A DNA stretch of 64,000 bases from Acanthosoma haemorrhoidale (GCA_930367205.1 OV884012.1:31964796-32028795), one strand, 5' to 3'. Positions 12,240 to 25,703 are shown, numbered from the stretch's first letter. A program made the numbers and translations. The notes: generated from the letters alone by a model not told the origin.

Positions 12240-12845
12240 TAGCGCTGAAAGATGAAATTATACGATAAGATTCCACTTCAATAATTACCACTCCAAATGG
12301 AGACAAAGTGAATGCTTAAATGTACTATCACGTAACCATCAGCCTCTGTCGCTCATCTGGTCGTTCAGTTTTGCTCTTCAACCTGCTAAATATTAGACCA
12401 CCTATCTAGGATTTATCCTAGACAAGCGAATCACATGAGGACTCCTCATCTCTCCACACGGCAAGAAACTAACTTACGATTCAAACTACTTCTTCCCCTC
12501 ATGGACAATCATTCACTCTGGATTTCAATAACATTATGATCTACAGGACAATATTCCAGCCTACCGGGTCCAAAGGAAGTCTTCGGGGGTTAAAGGCCTT
12601 TCAATACACATCCAATTCTCCCATCTATATAAACCACACCCTTCGTGGAGATCTCACCGTTCCATTGACTCAAGATCTAGCCACCTTCCACTGCCAAATA
12701 TTTCATTACCCCCTCCCCTCCCCCTTTGACAATCCTAATCTGTTCGCTAATGCGCTCTATACTCCCATTTCATCTCTGACAATCCAGAGTGACGCCTAAG
12801 GTGGAGGTGGCATCGTGACCTCCTCCAGACCAACTTTTATTTCGT
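12240..12845 (+). pseudogene. Relic of a second Jockey-like element (ORF2 C-terminus)
   Basis: The conceptual translation, with many stops and frame changes, shows the post-catalytic region of a Jockey reverse transcriptase. CTATCTAGGATTTATCCTAG reads YLGFIL, followed by DKRIT. It continues with counterparts of the C-terminal RT-thumb region, including YINHTLRGDLTVPLTQDLATFH at 12633-12692 and FANALYTPISSLTIQSDA to 12799. It aligns in order with the C-terminal part of copy A but is far more diverged, so it is a different and older lineage. Only the last 600 bp or so survives; it lies in intron 1. Confidence 0.75.
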
Positions 12846-15029
12846 TCATAGTGAGCTCTGTGGGGATTATTAAAGTAACAACCAAGCTAATGAGTATTTT
12901 TCCCGCAAAGTAACAATACTTTGAAAAGTACTGCTTATAGTATTGATAAACATTTGTTGGTATAATGCATATTAATATTGATAAAATTGTATTGTAACAT
13001 TTCACTTCAGATATACATAAAACTCTGTATACCAACTATCCATTGTATATATCTGAATGTATGATGGGAAAGAAAAAACTAAAAAATATATATATATAGA
13101 ACAGACATGAGTGAAACGCTCGGGCAGTGAGGAAAAGCTCACACGGTTCCTGGCTGACTTTCACTGATGAGACTGGCATCATTTTTACCGACCATTACTG
13201 GCATGATGTATGACGGACCGCCCCCACTATAAGAAGCTGCTATGAACGGACCCGCTGATTTATGTCTGGTTCTGGCTCGGTGCAAAACAGCCCGGGTCTA
13301 GGCTTCGCCGAGGAAAGGAAAGTGATCATTTGTATCTCTCCTCTCTATTCATGCCCTCCAGCCCTACGGCTATTAGGGCACGCCCATATATATTTTCGGC
13401 CCTGTACACGCGATTTATTTACTTTTCCATTGGTTTTTTTTTTGAGAAAAATATCCAAGCATACTTGTAAAGTATTGCTCTAGCTATTACTTGAAGGGTA
13501 TGATTTATTTCCTTCAGCGTAAAAATACCGAGCACACTACCAATCAAATTAAACCACAAGTCAAAAAAACGGAGCAATATTTTTGTACAGTCAAAAGTTG
13601 TTTACAGTAAGTAAGAGTCATACGCTAAATTGATATTTAAAAAAAACTATTCTTTATTTGAGTGGTACATACATATACATAATTATCTTTGTGTTTCCTG
13701 TTTCAATAAGACCTAATCCAAGCTAACAAAAATAAAACATTCAACATTTATTGTCACTAAGATTCTGAGCCGACATAGAAAAATGTTATAAGCATTCTAG
13801 GTTTGTAGCGTGTTTACATTATTTTAGCTGGCATTCATGCAGCATCCTTTGAGGTGTTACCTCAACGTGTGAATATTACATTAAAAATTCATATCGATTT
13901 AATATTTGTTACATCTGCAATCGTTGAACGGATAGACGGTCAGGCAGATATCGCACCAGTTTGAACTTCTTCAGCTTGAGCTTCTAATTACAATTAGCAA
14001 TACGAATGCTTTAGTAATGCTCAGTAATCATTTTTTTTATTTGGGAATACTGACTCTATTGTAGCTATGTCATTTAAGAAGCAGTTCAGTTCGGTTTGAG
14101 TGAAGCGATTCCGGATAATCCAGATGCAAAAGGACAATTACTCAAGAGTAAAAGGTTTTATAGAAATTTATTTTCAAAATCTTGAATTTATTCAATTTTT
14201 CTGCCAACGATAAAAATTTTCTGAAGCGTTAAAAAAACGTATTATGAGCAAAGACAGCCTGTAACAGAAATTTTAATCAGGCGGTGTTGCAGATTTTATT
14301 AGTTATTATTGAAAGCTCTATCCTTGAAACATTTCCAAATGCAAAAGTTGAAAACCTCCTTATACAAACTCATAGAAATGGAGGTAACGCACCAGTGTAA
14401 GAATAACGAAATCTACATATCTTACATTATAATATTATTTGTGAGTTTTAACCCATTTTTAAGACAAATGACCAGCCAATTTATGGTGTACGAAAACACT
14501 GCACTAGACATAAGGATCATTTTTCTACATAATCTTTATTAAATCTATTGAAATGCGTTGATTTAGCGAGAAATAAAAATACATTAGTTACTATGGAAAA
14601 TGTCACGTTCCCTAGGAATTATTTTTCTTTTGGTGGGTGGCTTTTATGAAATCTACTGTCCTTACAAATATCCTTATAACAATAATTTTATTAATTCCAA
14701 CTGGAGATTCTATTGCAATTATAAATGGGAATATCAACTGGAATTGAAATTATTAGCAGGATAAGAAGAAGGGCTTAATTACAGTTAAGGACTTTTCTTA
14801 TTAATTTTACTTTAAAGACAGTTAGGAAACATCGCTTTCATAAAACTTTATCTTCATCAGCTATACTTTATAACTCCATGCCACCCAGGAATACTAAAAC
14901 CATATTAATATTTAAACCCCTTTTGAGTTAGGTTAATAACAAGTGATATTAAATTATTCGTTAAAAAATCGAAATAGCGTATTTTCCTTAGAATGAACGC
15001 AGACTTATTTTCTACTTCTTACAGCCCTC
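12846..15029. other. Intronic sequence with a GC-richer unassigned patch
   Basis: 13105-13400 is noticeably GC-richer and may be an old repeat, but shows no coding frame, splice pattern or terminal repeats. The rest is AT-rich. Confidence 0.35.
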
Positions 15030-15055
15030 TATATATATATATATATATATATATA
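15030..15055. repeat. (TA)n microsatellite
   Basis: About 13 uninterrupted TA units. Confidence 0.95.
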
Positions 15056-16076
15056 CGACCTTAAATTTTATTATATGGTAGCATTAATGGTTAGATTTAA
15101 GAACTCATTATTTTAATACAAATCTGGGCTACCCTTAAGTCAATCTAAATTATCCAAATATTGTATATAAGATAAAATGTCCCTATACATTAATCCGTTA
15201 TTTAACTATTTCTAGGTTATGAAATATTTCTGTATGCATTTCCATAGTCTTATATACTTAAAAGGGGGTGAAAGAACGTTTCTGCACTGATGATATAACA
15301 TTTATCTCGTTTCGAGTTTTTTTAACGGTTTGAGAATGATGATAAAAACAGTTTAGAAGATGAAATTTACCCGTAATATTTAAAAATCATTTCATGGGGA
15401 AACACTCGTTTCCTTGCTCAGTTATGAATAACTAATGTCCTAACATAAAAACAAAATTTAGTTTTTTAGGAGGTACCATATTATCTTTATTTTTTTCACA
15501 TTATCTTATGCTCTCTCTTTTACTTATTTAATTCTCTTCAGAATCATCAGTTTATATAGTCTTGCTGGAGATTTATAATTTCTGATTTACTTTCTACTTG
15601 GTTAACCTTATCTTTCTCTAATTTATTTATCTTGGACATTTATTTACCTCCGTATAGTTTCACAGTTTAGCCACGGTCCTAAAACCTGTTGAACAGGGAG
15701 GGTAAAGATATATAAAGCTGTTTACAGCATACAATGCTAATTGTAGGCCATTCTTCAAACGGTTGAAAGGAAAAGTCATTCATTGGTGACTACCTACTTT
15801 ATGGGCAGCTTTTTGTATTGATCTGTCTCTATAAGATCTTAGGAGGTGTGACCCGACAGTGCTCTATGTTCAGGAAAAGAGGTTCAGGGTAGGTATGATA
15901 GTAGTTTATGTGGTTTTGAAATAACCACAAATTCACACTTGGTGTCTAAGGGTAGGCGAAACCCGTCCGGATCTCAAAGGTGACTGTGAACCGGAGAGAC
16001 GCAGACAATACCGCTGGGGGACTCGGTACTAGGTAAAGTTTGTAAAGCCCCAGAGACCGTCGTCCGCAAGGACAGA
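15056..16076. other. Intronic sequence, no gene seen
   Basis: AT-rich up to about 15840; 15840-16076 is richer in GC next to the GA array but has no recognisable content. Confidence 0.4.
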
Positions 16077-16186
<110 letters not shown>

Positions 16187-16499
16187 AAAAGAACAGTGAG
16201 TGTCCTTTTTAGATGCCGGGTTCCGAGAGTGTAGAAAAGGTTCCTAATATTGGCCTTATATATGCAGGTCAGAGGCTGGGCTCCACCCACACCCCTTGTG
16301 GACCCCAAGCCATCAGCTATGCCATGTACTAGTTTCCCCCTCTCTTAACTGACGCTTAAGGTTTTTATTATTAAAATATGAAAACGTTGGTGGATACTTC
16401 CTGGGCTAAGAAGAAGTGAACTTCTATTTATTCGTGGTGAAGAAGTTGGTACAACACATGATGATCTTTGATTTTATTTTTATATTTTAACACTACCAT

Positions 16500-16925
16500 T
16501 ATTTTTAATTGCTGAAATTGTTTGAATGCTGCAAGAGGGTAAACAAACCAACACAATAAACTGAATAAATTCTTAGAAAGTGTTCACGAACACTTTATTA
16601 CAAAATAATATGTAGTAGTGGAGGTAACAGATACCAATAATTATTATTTAGAATCACTAGCCTAGCATTTGTTCTGTTAAACCTTGTATGCCATTAGCCT
16701 ATAGAACACAGCATACAGAAAACTATTCACAACCTTAGCTTCAACATAAATAAACATTATGAAACTCAATGAACTGACAACGGTAACAGAACGTCTGCAT
16801 GTTAGCATATGGTGAGAAACAAATGGGTATGTAGTGTATACCCATTAAATACACAAACCAATAAACTCTAGTGAGTCCACGTTCCTTTTATAAACTATGC
16901 ACATGTACTTAACATAACAAATTCT
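16500..16925. repeat. Dispersed repeat family R1, copy 2
   Basis: Same ordered blocks as 9480-9820 (see that entry), with extra sequence between blocks, for example around 16700-16790. Non-coding. Confidence 0.6.
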
Positions 16926-17729
16926 AAAATTAATATTTACAAAACTCAACAAAAACAATTAATCTTTCACCAGAAAAAAAAACAAAACTAGTTTTCTTCA
17001 AGGCTGCCGAAACCTGCCTCCCTGAGACTAGGTTTCAAAACAAAGCCTTGTGGTCCTCTCCCTTTGTCACATGATGGTGATTCGCTTACGTTGAACGTCT
17101 TTGATACAGTTATAAATAAACATAGTTCGTGGGAAAATATAAAACATAGTTAATCGTAAGTTAATTATTTTTACATTCACGTGTGTTGTGATATATTTTG
17201 ATACCCAATTAATAAGTTTTCAAATCTCGAGGATCCGATAATCTAGTTTGTCTGTAATCTGTTAGATATAATTCAGGTATCTTTTCTCTTTTTGAGAACC
17301 CTCCAACATAGATTCGATATAATTGTAATTTTCAATCAGTTTAAAAGAAAAAAGAACTCACGTACTAATTAAGTTACTGCTGAAATCTACTTTGACGTAA
17401 ATATTCGTACAACCTTGCTTTATTTTTATAGTTGAAAAAATAATTTTCTGAATGAGGCTTATAATCCAACATGAAATTATTTTTGTATTTGTTTACCTAC
17501 GCAATAAAATATTAAATTCTAATTACTCAGAACCGTTTTCCTGTCATTTCAAACTGAAAACATACATTTTACTTGACATAAGTTCGAAATAAAAAGTAAT
17601 ACGTTATAAGAGTTTTATTTCAGTCCCAACTGAGACGCTCTAGATCCACTGGCTGTAAAAAGTAATGAAATACTCACTGTAGAAGAAGGAGACTGCAACA
17701 AAACACACACAAAAAAAAAAAGTCGTTTA
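16926..17729. other. Intronic AT-rich sequence
   Basis: Nothing identifiable. The GC-richer patch 16990-17095 has no coding frame. Confidence 0.4.
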
Positions 17730-17921
17730 TTAAGATTTGCCTGAGGAGGAGACGGGGCCATTGTGCCTGGGGAGCAATCCTGGTAAATTGAGGTCATTGT
17801 CCTGAGTCAGTGCACAGATCTTCTTAGTGAGCTGTGTCATCTCCAAGCACAGGTCATCATCCCAGTGATTATTCATCTCCTCCACAATCTTCACAAAAGA
17901 TTTATTGGATCTTTCTACCAT
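17730..17921 (-). CDS. Candidate terminal exon of an unidentified gene
   Basis: A minus-strand open segment of 63 codons ending in TAA at 17730-17732. Its composition is protein-like and unlike the random ORFs here: SFVKIVEEMNNHWDDDLCLE, then an amphipathic helix (MTQLTKKICALTQ) and a Pro/Ser tail ending SSSGKS. An AG acceptor-like site (AAAGCTAG) immediately precedes the ATG, and a second stop plus AATAAA overlap the end (CTTAATAAACG). GC content is higher than the flanks. It reads like a last exon, or a small retrocopy, of a gene antisense to the ankyrin gene. I do not recognise the family, and no upstream exon was found. Confidence 0.45.
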   Translation of the reverse strand: MVERSNKSFVKIVEEMNNHWDDDLCLEMTQLTKKICALTQDNDLNLPGLLPRHNGPVSSSGKS

Positions 17922-17924
17922 CTA

Positions 17925-20900
17925 GCTTTAAAGATGCATTTCTTTATCTTAAAAAGTTCTGTATATCTGACGTTTGCTTGTAATGAATATTTTTTTATTT
18001 ATAGTTAAGCGCTGTATGAGCTAGGTGAACAGTTAATTTTGCTATATAAATAAAAACGATGGAGCAATTGATAAATTGGGCATTGTAAGATTAGTTCACG
18101 TATCTCAGTGTCCGATAAGCTATCTTAATCTTCTACCTTTGCTAATCATCGAGAAAATGGTTATCTGGGCCTTAACGGAGTGTTATACTTCTATGTTTCT
18201 AATGTCTGAAGACTAATCTAAAATAAAACAACAAAATGCAACTTGCCCAGAGAGCACAACGTGTTACTTTGGTGAATTTATTGGTAGCTCTACATTACTC
18301 TGACCAATCTGCAGTTGCACTGACCCTAACTACCCCTACCATAATAAAAGTGTTGTTTCCAATAGTCCATGACCTCTTGGTCACCGACGGCTTCACAAAG
18401 TTGTAATTACTCAGATGATTTTTAGCTGAAAACTCACTCCCATAAATTGACCCAGTTCTGATATATCAATTTAAACATAGAAATATTGTTGCAGTATTAG
18501 GGCTGCTACTTAAAAATACTTGTTCATTTAAATTTGTAAAGGCTATGAAAATTAATAAACAAATTAAAAGGTGAGAATTATATCGTATAGCTCACAGTGG
18601 AGGTAAATTTTTGATGAAAAAAAATCGGAGTTACTCCGATTCTTAACATTACAATCGGAATCCACTCAGTTATATTAACACTAAATTTAAATGAAATAAA
18701 TTTAATTTCTGTTGAAAGATTTCAATGCAGAACCTTTACTTTATAAAACTATGGTCAAATGGCTCTTAAGACTTATTTTGCATATTTCGAGTATAGACAA
18801 CTGCCCTTACTTACGAGTCTAAATATTTAAATCATTATTTCGTGCGTATTCATTTAATTAATGGTTTATTTAACTTTTAAAGGTCATAAAATTAGCAAAT
18901 AGAATGTAGATTTAAGTGGTTCACCTTAAGACAGCTGTATATCTTTGATGTTCGTGGCAAAAGAGATGTGAAGAATTATCAAAATCTATAAAGAAACAAA
19001 TTTAGAACTCTTAAAGAAATAGTGATCATAAAATAGTGGTCATACAAAAATGCATATAAAAATTAATGATACATTACAGAATGGAATTTCATGCTTAAAA
19101 TTAACACAGAAGTATTAAACAAGAAAAATAGATGATATTAACAGACAGACACCACTAATAATAAAATAATATAACCATACGTGTAGGGCAGAAATGATTG
19201 ATAAACCTCCTGTTAGTTTTATAATAAATAAATAATTTTTATTGGAACTATGTTAATAGGAAAAAATAGGTCACAACTACACGTAAGAAATTGCGAAAGG
19301 GTTCTCCTTGTAGTTTTCGAATATAATGCTTCCTTTTGTAATCATTGGAAATATTAGTGTCTGATTTTCGCAAAGTTTTATCTTGTGGTGTTTTATTAGT
19401 AACATTACCAAGGAGGTCAACTTTGAAAGAAAAACCATCTTGTACCGTTTCGGTAATATTCATAAATCTTCATTCGACCAGAAATCCAAAAGAAAATGTA
19501 GAAATATAAAATTTATATTAACACTGTGGTACTTTTTGATTCAATAAACATTAATCCTTGAGATAGATTGTTGTTGACGTAGAAATTCGTAATGCTGCTA
19601 AACTGACCGATGCATCAAACTCGCTTATTTACTTTTCCCTCTTATTGAGTTCTTCCACTCAATAATATTTTCTCTTGACAACTACTATTTCTTTATAAAT
19701 CTATTATCATAGAGTTATTTCATTCAAAGAACATGTCAAGCTTCTCGTTTGACAGCGTCATTTTCGATTACCTTTACATAGCCCCCACTTTTTTTTTACA
19801 TATGATTCCCTTGTGTTATATATATATATGCACCCCTAATAATGGTTAAGCTAGTTATTAAGTATTACATGTACACACACATCTAATAATCTTATTTTTT
19901 ACTGGTTCGGTGGAGCACAACGTGGTATAATAGACAGTCCTCCTTCAGATCATGCAAGCAGCTTCTTTTTCCCCTGTCAAATAAATTTCTCGGTTGTAGA
20001 TTGCGTCTTTAGTTCCATTTTCCCATCCCTCCCTAGTGGTTGTCTTTTGCGCATTTTTATGTTTAAGGTTTGCTGGCCTGTTATTAGCCACCCTGCTAAC
20101 ATGGCCGAACTATCACACCCCATGTGCCTCCTGGACTTTCTGAACTCTGGGAAATTCATGGGCCATTGTGTTTCTTGTGCAATATCTTCTCAAGACATGA
20201 ATTACATCTCACCCTCATGGATCTAACCTTGATGTTTAAGTATCTTGACCTGCACCCAGGATTCACTCAGACAAGTAAACAAGACTTGAACAGTACATTA
20301 TTGCGCATTTCAATAGTGTTTCTTTCTTATTTACGTGACGTGTTTTAATCTAATTGATGAACGATCTCAGTACTTGTATCATCTTTTTAAACTTCTTATC
20401 AATGACTTGAATCTCAGTAATTAATCTTTCAGATACTTGCAACGTGTTACCTGTTCTAACATTTCCCCACTGATTCTTGCTATCGTCGTGAACAACTCTG
20501 CGACACTCGCAGTATCTCTCTGGGATCATCTTGAAGATTCTTCCAGAATACGTGACTGGAACCATGTTTCAGAATCCTGAATGATAAGTAGCATTGATCT
20601 AGTCAGAGCAGCGTCGAAGAAGATCTTATGTGGCAGTCTGATGCGATTAACAAAGCTAATTTATACTTCTGAGAAGTTTAAGTGTTCTAATTCAACTAGA
20701 AGATGCAAAATTACAAACTTCCACATAAATTTCCAATAACCTTAATAATCAAATTTAAAGTTTCTACATTAAAATTACTTAGTAGTTAATAAATTACGTT
20801 TGAAAATATTTGGGTTGTTTCCTATCAAAACAAATACTTATGAATAGCTACTTGTGATAAAAAATAATATTTATAAAAAAAATCTATTCTATAGGATATA

Positions 20901-21587
20901 AAAATATTACGTTCTATTATTATTATTTTAGTAATCAGAAGCGTAAGGGTACAAAAAAAATCACTTAAATAGCTGATCATACTTTCTCTTTGCTTAAGGG
21001 TGCACTGCCGTGTAGACTATTCGCACATCAAAGTTCAATATCGCTATGGAGTAGGACATCAAAACTAGCTGTGTACTTTATGCCTAGTACTGGTTTTTAT
21101 TCCTCTTGCCAGACACTTTCCCCCGCTGTTCCTTCGTATACTTCATTCCTACTGGGACTGACTTTTATTTGACACTTGAAAGCTACAAGGGTGTTCAAGA
21201 TTCTCATAGTTTATAGTACTGGTTGGAACAGAATAAAACCCTTTATTGCCACTATTTTCGTAGGCCGAGAAAGTTTAGAATAAGATACCGAATGTTCTTC
21301 CAATTATCATATATATATAGGGAAAATTATGATAACAATAAACCTGCATATATTAGATGAAGGTTTTTAAAACAAAAAAAAAAAATAAGCTTTTCTTGAT
21401 TCATATATAAAGATCGAACCTAAGAGAGGTCTTTAAAGTGCTCAGGCCATTTGTCAAGAAATTGGTTCCTTTCATTGATTAGTAAGCCTTTTTTACTTCT
21501 ACAAGCTGTTAGTCTTGGTTAGCAGGGTTTTATGCCTTCATTTACTTTCTAGTAAAATTGTCGTACCCCGCTAGCTCTTGAACTCGC
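17925..21587. other. Intronic sequence, mostly featureless
   Basis: AT-rich. 18270-18420 shows weak similarity to 53040-53130: both contain ACCCCTA(C/G)CATAATAAAA(G/A)TGTTG, probably an old shared repeat. 19900-20640 is GC-richer; its ORFs (minus 19977-20159 and 20350-20565, plus 20124-20348) carry no motif I can name. Confidence 0.4.
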
Positions 21588-21649
21588 CATTAGTAACAGC
21601 GTTTCTACTGTACACTTGCATTAGTAGCAGCCTTTCCACTGTATTTCTG
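21588..21649. repeat. Two-unit 31-bp tandem repeat
   Basis: CATTAGTAACAGCGTTTCTA begins unit 1 (21588-21618) and CATTAGTAGCAGCCTTTCCA begins unit 2 (21619-21649). Confidence 0.75.
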
Positions 21650-23439
21650 TCAACTATGTAAACGTTTCTCTGCCCTTATCCACCTCCACCTACCTAACCC
21701 CAACCAACAACATACGTAATGTCAATTTTTTCGGTACGTAACTGTTTGGCATTCCTCAGCAGACTACTGGTTAAGGGGTTAATTTTCTTAAATATAATGC
21801 GTCTCATTGGTAGTCACTCTGATGGAAATTGTCTGTAAAGATCTTTGCTTGGAACCTGGTGTAAAGCTGCTTTCAATATCTAGTCGTGGATTCATTTTCC
21901 TCCAGCTTTGAGATATTATACCTCTTGATACGCTGAACTCGTGCCTGTAATTAAATACGTTTATTATCACCGAATTTAATGAATGCATACAATATAATAA
22001 CATATAAAAAGAAACTAAGCAGTCAACACACACATCAAGTAATGCTTAGTAAAAAGTATCGATAGCTAAAATAAGAAAGAAAAGCCAAAAACCTCCGGCT
22101 ACTTTTTTCGACAAAAACCTTAAACTCATTCTACAAACCCCCTTAGCTTGTTTAATGTTTCTTTCTTCGGAGAAGTAATAAAAAGTATACTGCCACTGAA
22201 GCATCAAACAAAAAAGGAAGACATATTGACAATGAGTAGAGTCGGACAGTTGAGCAAAGACGGAAGCCACTCATTACAAACCATACATTTACACAAGTAC
22301 TAGGGAGGGCGAAAAGTTACTTACACATATTTAAACTTTGGAACAACGAACTTTTGTAATGTATCATGATATCAACTGCTAACTGCTAGGCAGACCGATG
22401 ATTAAAGTAACACGAACCACATCACTAAATCGGAGAAAGCGGCCACCACTGATTCGACATGGGTAATTCCGTGATAATGTGCCGGTTTGAGTAACCAAAA
22501 CTTTGATTAAAACTTTTTTTTTTATTCTGACCAAAGTGCTTCTCTGAACTCAACTTTATTAATTTGTTTGAATACTAAATCAAGTGGTAGCAATGACTTT
22601 AAGCGATGTTTGGTCATAATGTTTACAGACACACTCGCCACAGCAACAACAGCCCAAACAAGTCTCTATTATCTTCGCCCTAGTTGAGATTCCCCCTCTA
22701 TATGGTTTTCCCCACGTGGAGAGCTAAAGACTACCACTGCCCCTTGCTACAGACACAATTAGATGAAGTAGTAGCCGACATCTATCAATATTGAGTTACA
22801 TTTCCGAGCTAGCTATTGCCGGTTAAAAGCCCATTTCTCGCTCGGTCAATAGGCAATAGATTGGGAGGGGGTGCTACCTTCGCCCCTCTTAGTTCTAGCC
22901 CAATCAGCCATGATACTTTTCTTTTCCTCACTTCTCGCTCGCCCTAGGCTATACTTTTGTGAGGTGTCGGGGATTCGGTAAATGGATATCTATAATTCCA
23001 TTTTATACTGTGATTTTATAGCTTAATCCGAAACGATGATGAGTATAGAGATGCTGCATGGAAATATGGCACCACGTTGGTTAATGAACTTCTATTCTAG
23101 AAATGCCGATTCCCCCCGAATTGCAGTGGTTCGGAATTCCTATGACGATTCCTCTGGTGGATAAAAATGATGACGACAGTGCAGCTCACATTTTCTGCGT
23201 AGGACTCTTTTCAGATGATGTTAGAGGGAAAGTGTTGTGAACTTATCCATTTCCTTTACTCCAACCGAATAAATTCCTTTATTTTAATTAAAATCCGTCT
23301 CCTTTTATTATTTTATTTTATCTTATCATTTAGCCGATCATTCATTGAGATTCGATTAATTTAATTATGTTCATTATGTATTTCCTAGGAGATAATGTTA
23401 TTAATGCGAGGAATGCTTGATAATATATTGTATATTAAT
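21650..23439. other. Intronic sequence with a GC-richer patch
   Basis: 22640-22990 is CT/GC-richer without a coding frame or terminal repeats; otherwise AT-rich. No gene seen. Confidence 0.35.
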
Positions 23440-23450
23440 AAGTAGTAATA

Positions 23451-23527
23451 AGTTAAATTCCTTTATTGTGCTAAAATTACAATCTGCCTTTTATAAGGCA
23501 ATAAGTAATTAAGATAAATGCTCTCAA
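23451..23527 (-). mobile_element. Ultra-short Jockey 3'-end insertion (77 bp)
   Basis: Contains only the terminal stem-loop (23485-23500, identical to that of copy A) and the CACAATAAAGGAATT tail of the copy A subfamily, in minus orientation. Flanked by the perfect 11-bp direct repeat AAGTAGTAATA (23440-23450 and 23528-23538), the expected target-site duplication. A severely 5'-truncated insertion. Confidence 0.9.
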
Positions 23528-23582
23528 AAGTAGTAATAGTATGTATTTAACAATGTATTTCGTTAAATGCGGACAGGAGAGA

Positions 23583-23898
23583 GGGAGAGGGGGGAGAGAG
23601 AGAGAGAGAGACACTGATAGCAATGTTTTGAAACAGGGTTCAACGGTGCGTATTTATAAGTGTTTTGATCCCCGGGAATCAGGGGTCGACTGTGAAACAT
23701 CGCGCTGTCTACATCGGAGTTGGAGGTCTCCCGATTCTCGACTTGTGTCCCGCTCATGTCTGTTGACACTCGAGATGAACTTTCTTCTATTTTTCTCACT
23801 TAGCGCCCAATGCTCGTTGCGCTCAAGCTGTTCCATAACTGAAGATCAACCCGACGCGTAAGGTACCGATCAACGACTCTCTCTCTCTCTCTCTCTCA
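23583..23898. repeat. Segment bracketed by (GA)n and (CT)n
   Basis: A GA run ends at about 23612 and a complementary CT run occupies 23878-23898, enclosing about 265 bp of GC-richer unique sequence. The enclosed ORFs (plus 23541-23861, minus 23563-23799) have no recognisable motif. The two arms could pair as an inverted repeat. Confidence 0.6.
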
Positions 23899-25397
23899 TT
23901 TGTGAATTAACAATCGATAATCATTTGTTCTATTTTCTCATTAATGAAGTATTATTAATTTTAGTATTAAGTTTACTGAATAAAGATTTATTTGTTTTGC
24001 TTTAATATTTGTATTTATTCAGTTTCTTCATTTATATTTAAAATTGATTTAGTGTAACAATTTCTTTCTGGCATATAGGCTGTAATATCAATTGGAAGTC
24101 TGGTCAATATTTTGATGGTTATTTTCAACTGTGATGGTGAGTTCACAGTTTCTATGAATGATCGGTTTCTCTTTTTTATTTCAGCTCGTCTTCGGCGATT
24201 TCTTCCTTATTCATTACTTTCGTTTGCATCCATTATTTTCCTTGTTCCTTTTCTGTCTTTATTTCCACAATTCGCATTTTGTCGGGGCTGCTGCTGGACG
24301 TCTTCAAACTTGCAAAACCATTGAAGCCGGCGGAAACTTTGGAGAATCGAGGATTTCAGGGTTAAATAGCTAACTCTGCTCCGCGTTCCCAACAGAAAGT
24401 GTGGATTCAATACTACAAGTGTGAAGGTTGGGTACGATCCAATAAGCTGGGGATGGGAAAAGGTTTACGCATTTGTGGCTTCTGCTCCGGTAGTTAATGG
24501 GGGCCTAGGCTATACAGTTCTGAATAAAAAACCCACCCTCCGAGGGGCGTCATGACGTCAGCTGACCACTTCCTAGCCAGTAGCTTCAAAACCCATACAT
24601 CCCTTTATAAATATGTATAATACTTTAGTAATGAATAAAAATAAAATACCTTTCCTAGGGATTAATAATTTTGCCTACCTTTCGTTTTCACAAGCTATAT
24701 CGTTACAGGTGAAAAAAATGTACTCAATATCCTCAATAAATAATATGATACAAGACACCTATTATTAGGTCCAGCTACTGGCATTATAGGTCATTAATAT
24801 GAATTGGTGTGCTTGAGAAAAAACACAATATATGAAGAACTATGAGCAACAAGATATTATTAAATAAACAAGAAAGTTATGACAAATGTGATTTAGGAAA
24901 TGAACACAAGAAAACTTAATAATATGCATGATAGATTTTATCATTATTCTCTACTAACAGAGAATATCAAAATGAAAAAAAAATGATTACACTGAATAAA
25001 ATAGTACTGGTTGATGCTTCATCAAATGCACTTATTGTATATATGAAAAGAAAAATGACTTATACAAAAGGAGTTCAGTGTTTATATTTGCAGATTTTGA
25101 GTACACATTTCTTTTAAATTGTTTAATTATAATATAGAGAAATACATACGGGAATGGATGAAAGCGAATCTTTTAGTATCTCACTAGTAAATCCGTTTGT
25201 ACCAGTGAATAATAAATAATAAATAATACCTACTAAGAATAAGTTGTTTATATTAAATTGATTTTTTTATTAACTACTCCAGTCTCTTATGAACTGGTCA
25301 TGATTCATAATCATTGGAATTAACATAAAATAGAAATCTGCGTTAATTCTTCATAAGTTTATAAATTTCCTAATATTGCAATGCAAGTAGTAATAAC
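23899..25397. other. Intronic sequence up to the hAT element
   Basis: AT-rich, with a GC-richer patch at 24240-24600. A short segment at 24079-24136 has good acceptor and donor sites but does not fit the ankyrin gene (listed under rejected). Confidence 0.4.
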
Positions 25398-25703
25398 ATT
25401 TAAAGCGTATGTGGGCAACAGCCGGCCCGCGGGCCGGATCCGGCCCGCTGTAAGATTTGATCCGGCCCGCGAGACATTTTGAAAAACCCAATTTAAAAAA
25501 AAAAAATACACTACTTACTCATACTCATGGAATCAAGTGAGCGAGCAAGCCGAGTGGCGGTGATCATCAAAGAGTGAGGCGGCAAACATCAAAGTTCAAA
25601 GCCATTGATGTTTGCCGCCACACTGGCGGCGCAACAAAGGATTATTGCTTCGCAATTGTATTGTTCTACACTAGACGATTCTAGATCATTCCTTCATTTT
25701 GCC

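Noticed and set aside
19977..20565. Minus ORFs in the GC-richer block 19.9-20.6 kb
   Set aside because: I tested a reverse-transcriptase reading (an SETW-like piece), but the motif order does not fit and nothing else supports it.
24079..24136. 58-bp candidate exon with good acceptor and donor
   Set aside because: Inserting it between exons a and b of the ankyrin gene gives an immediate stop and breaks the phase; the open frame is too short to stand alone.
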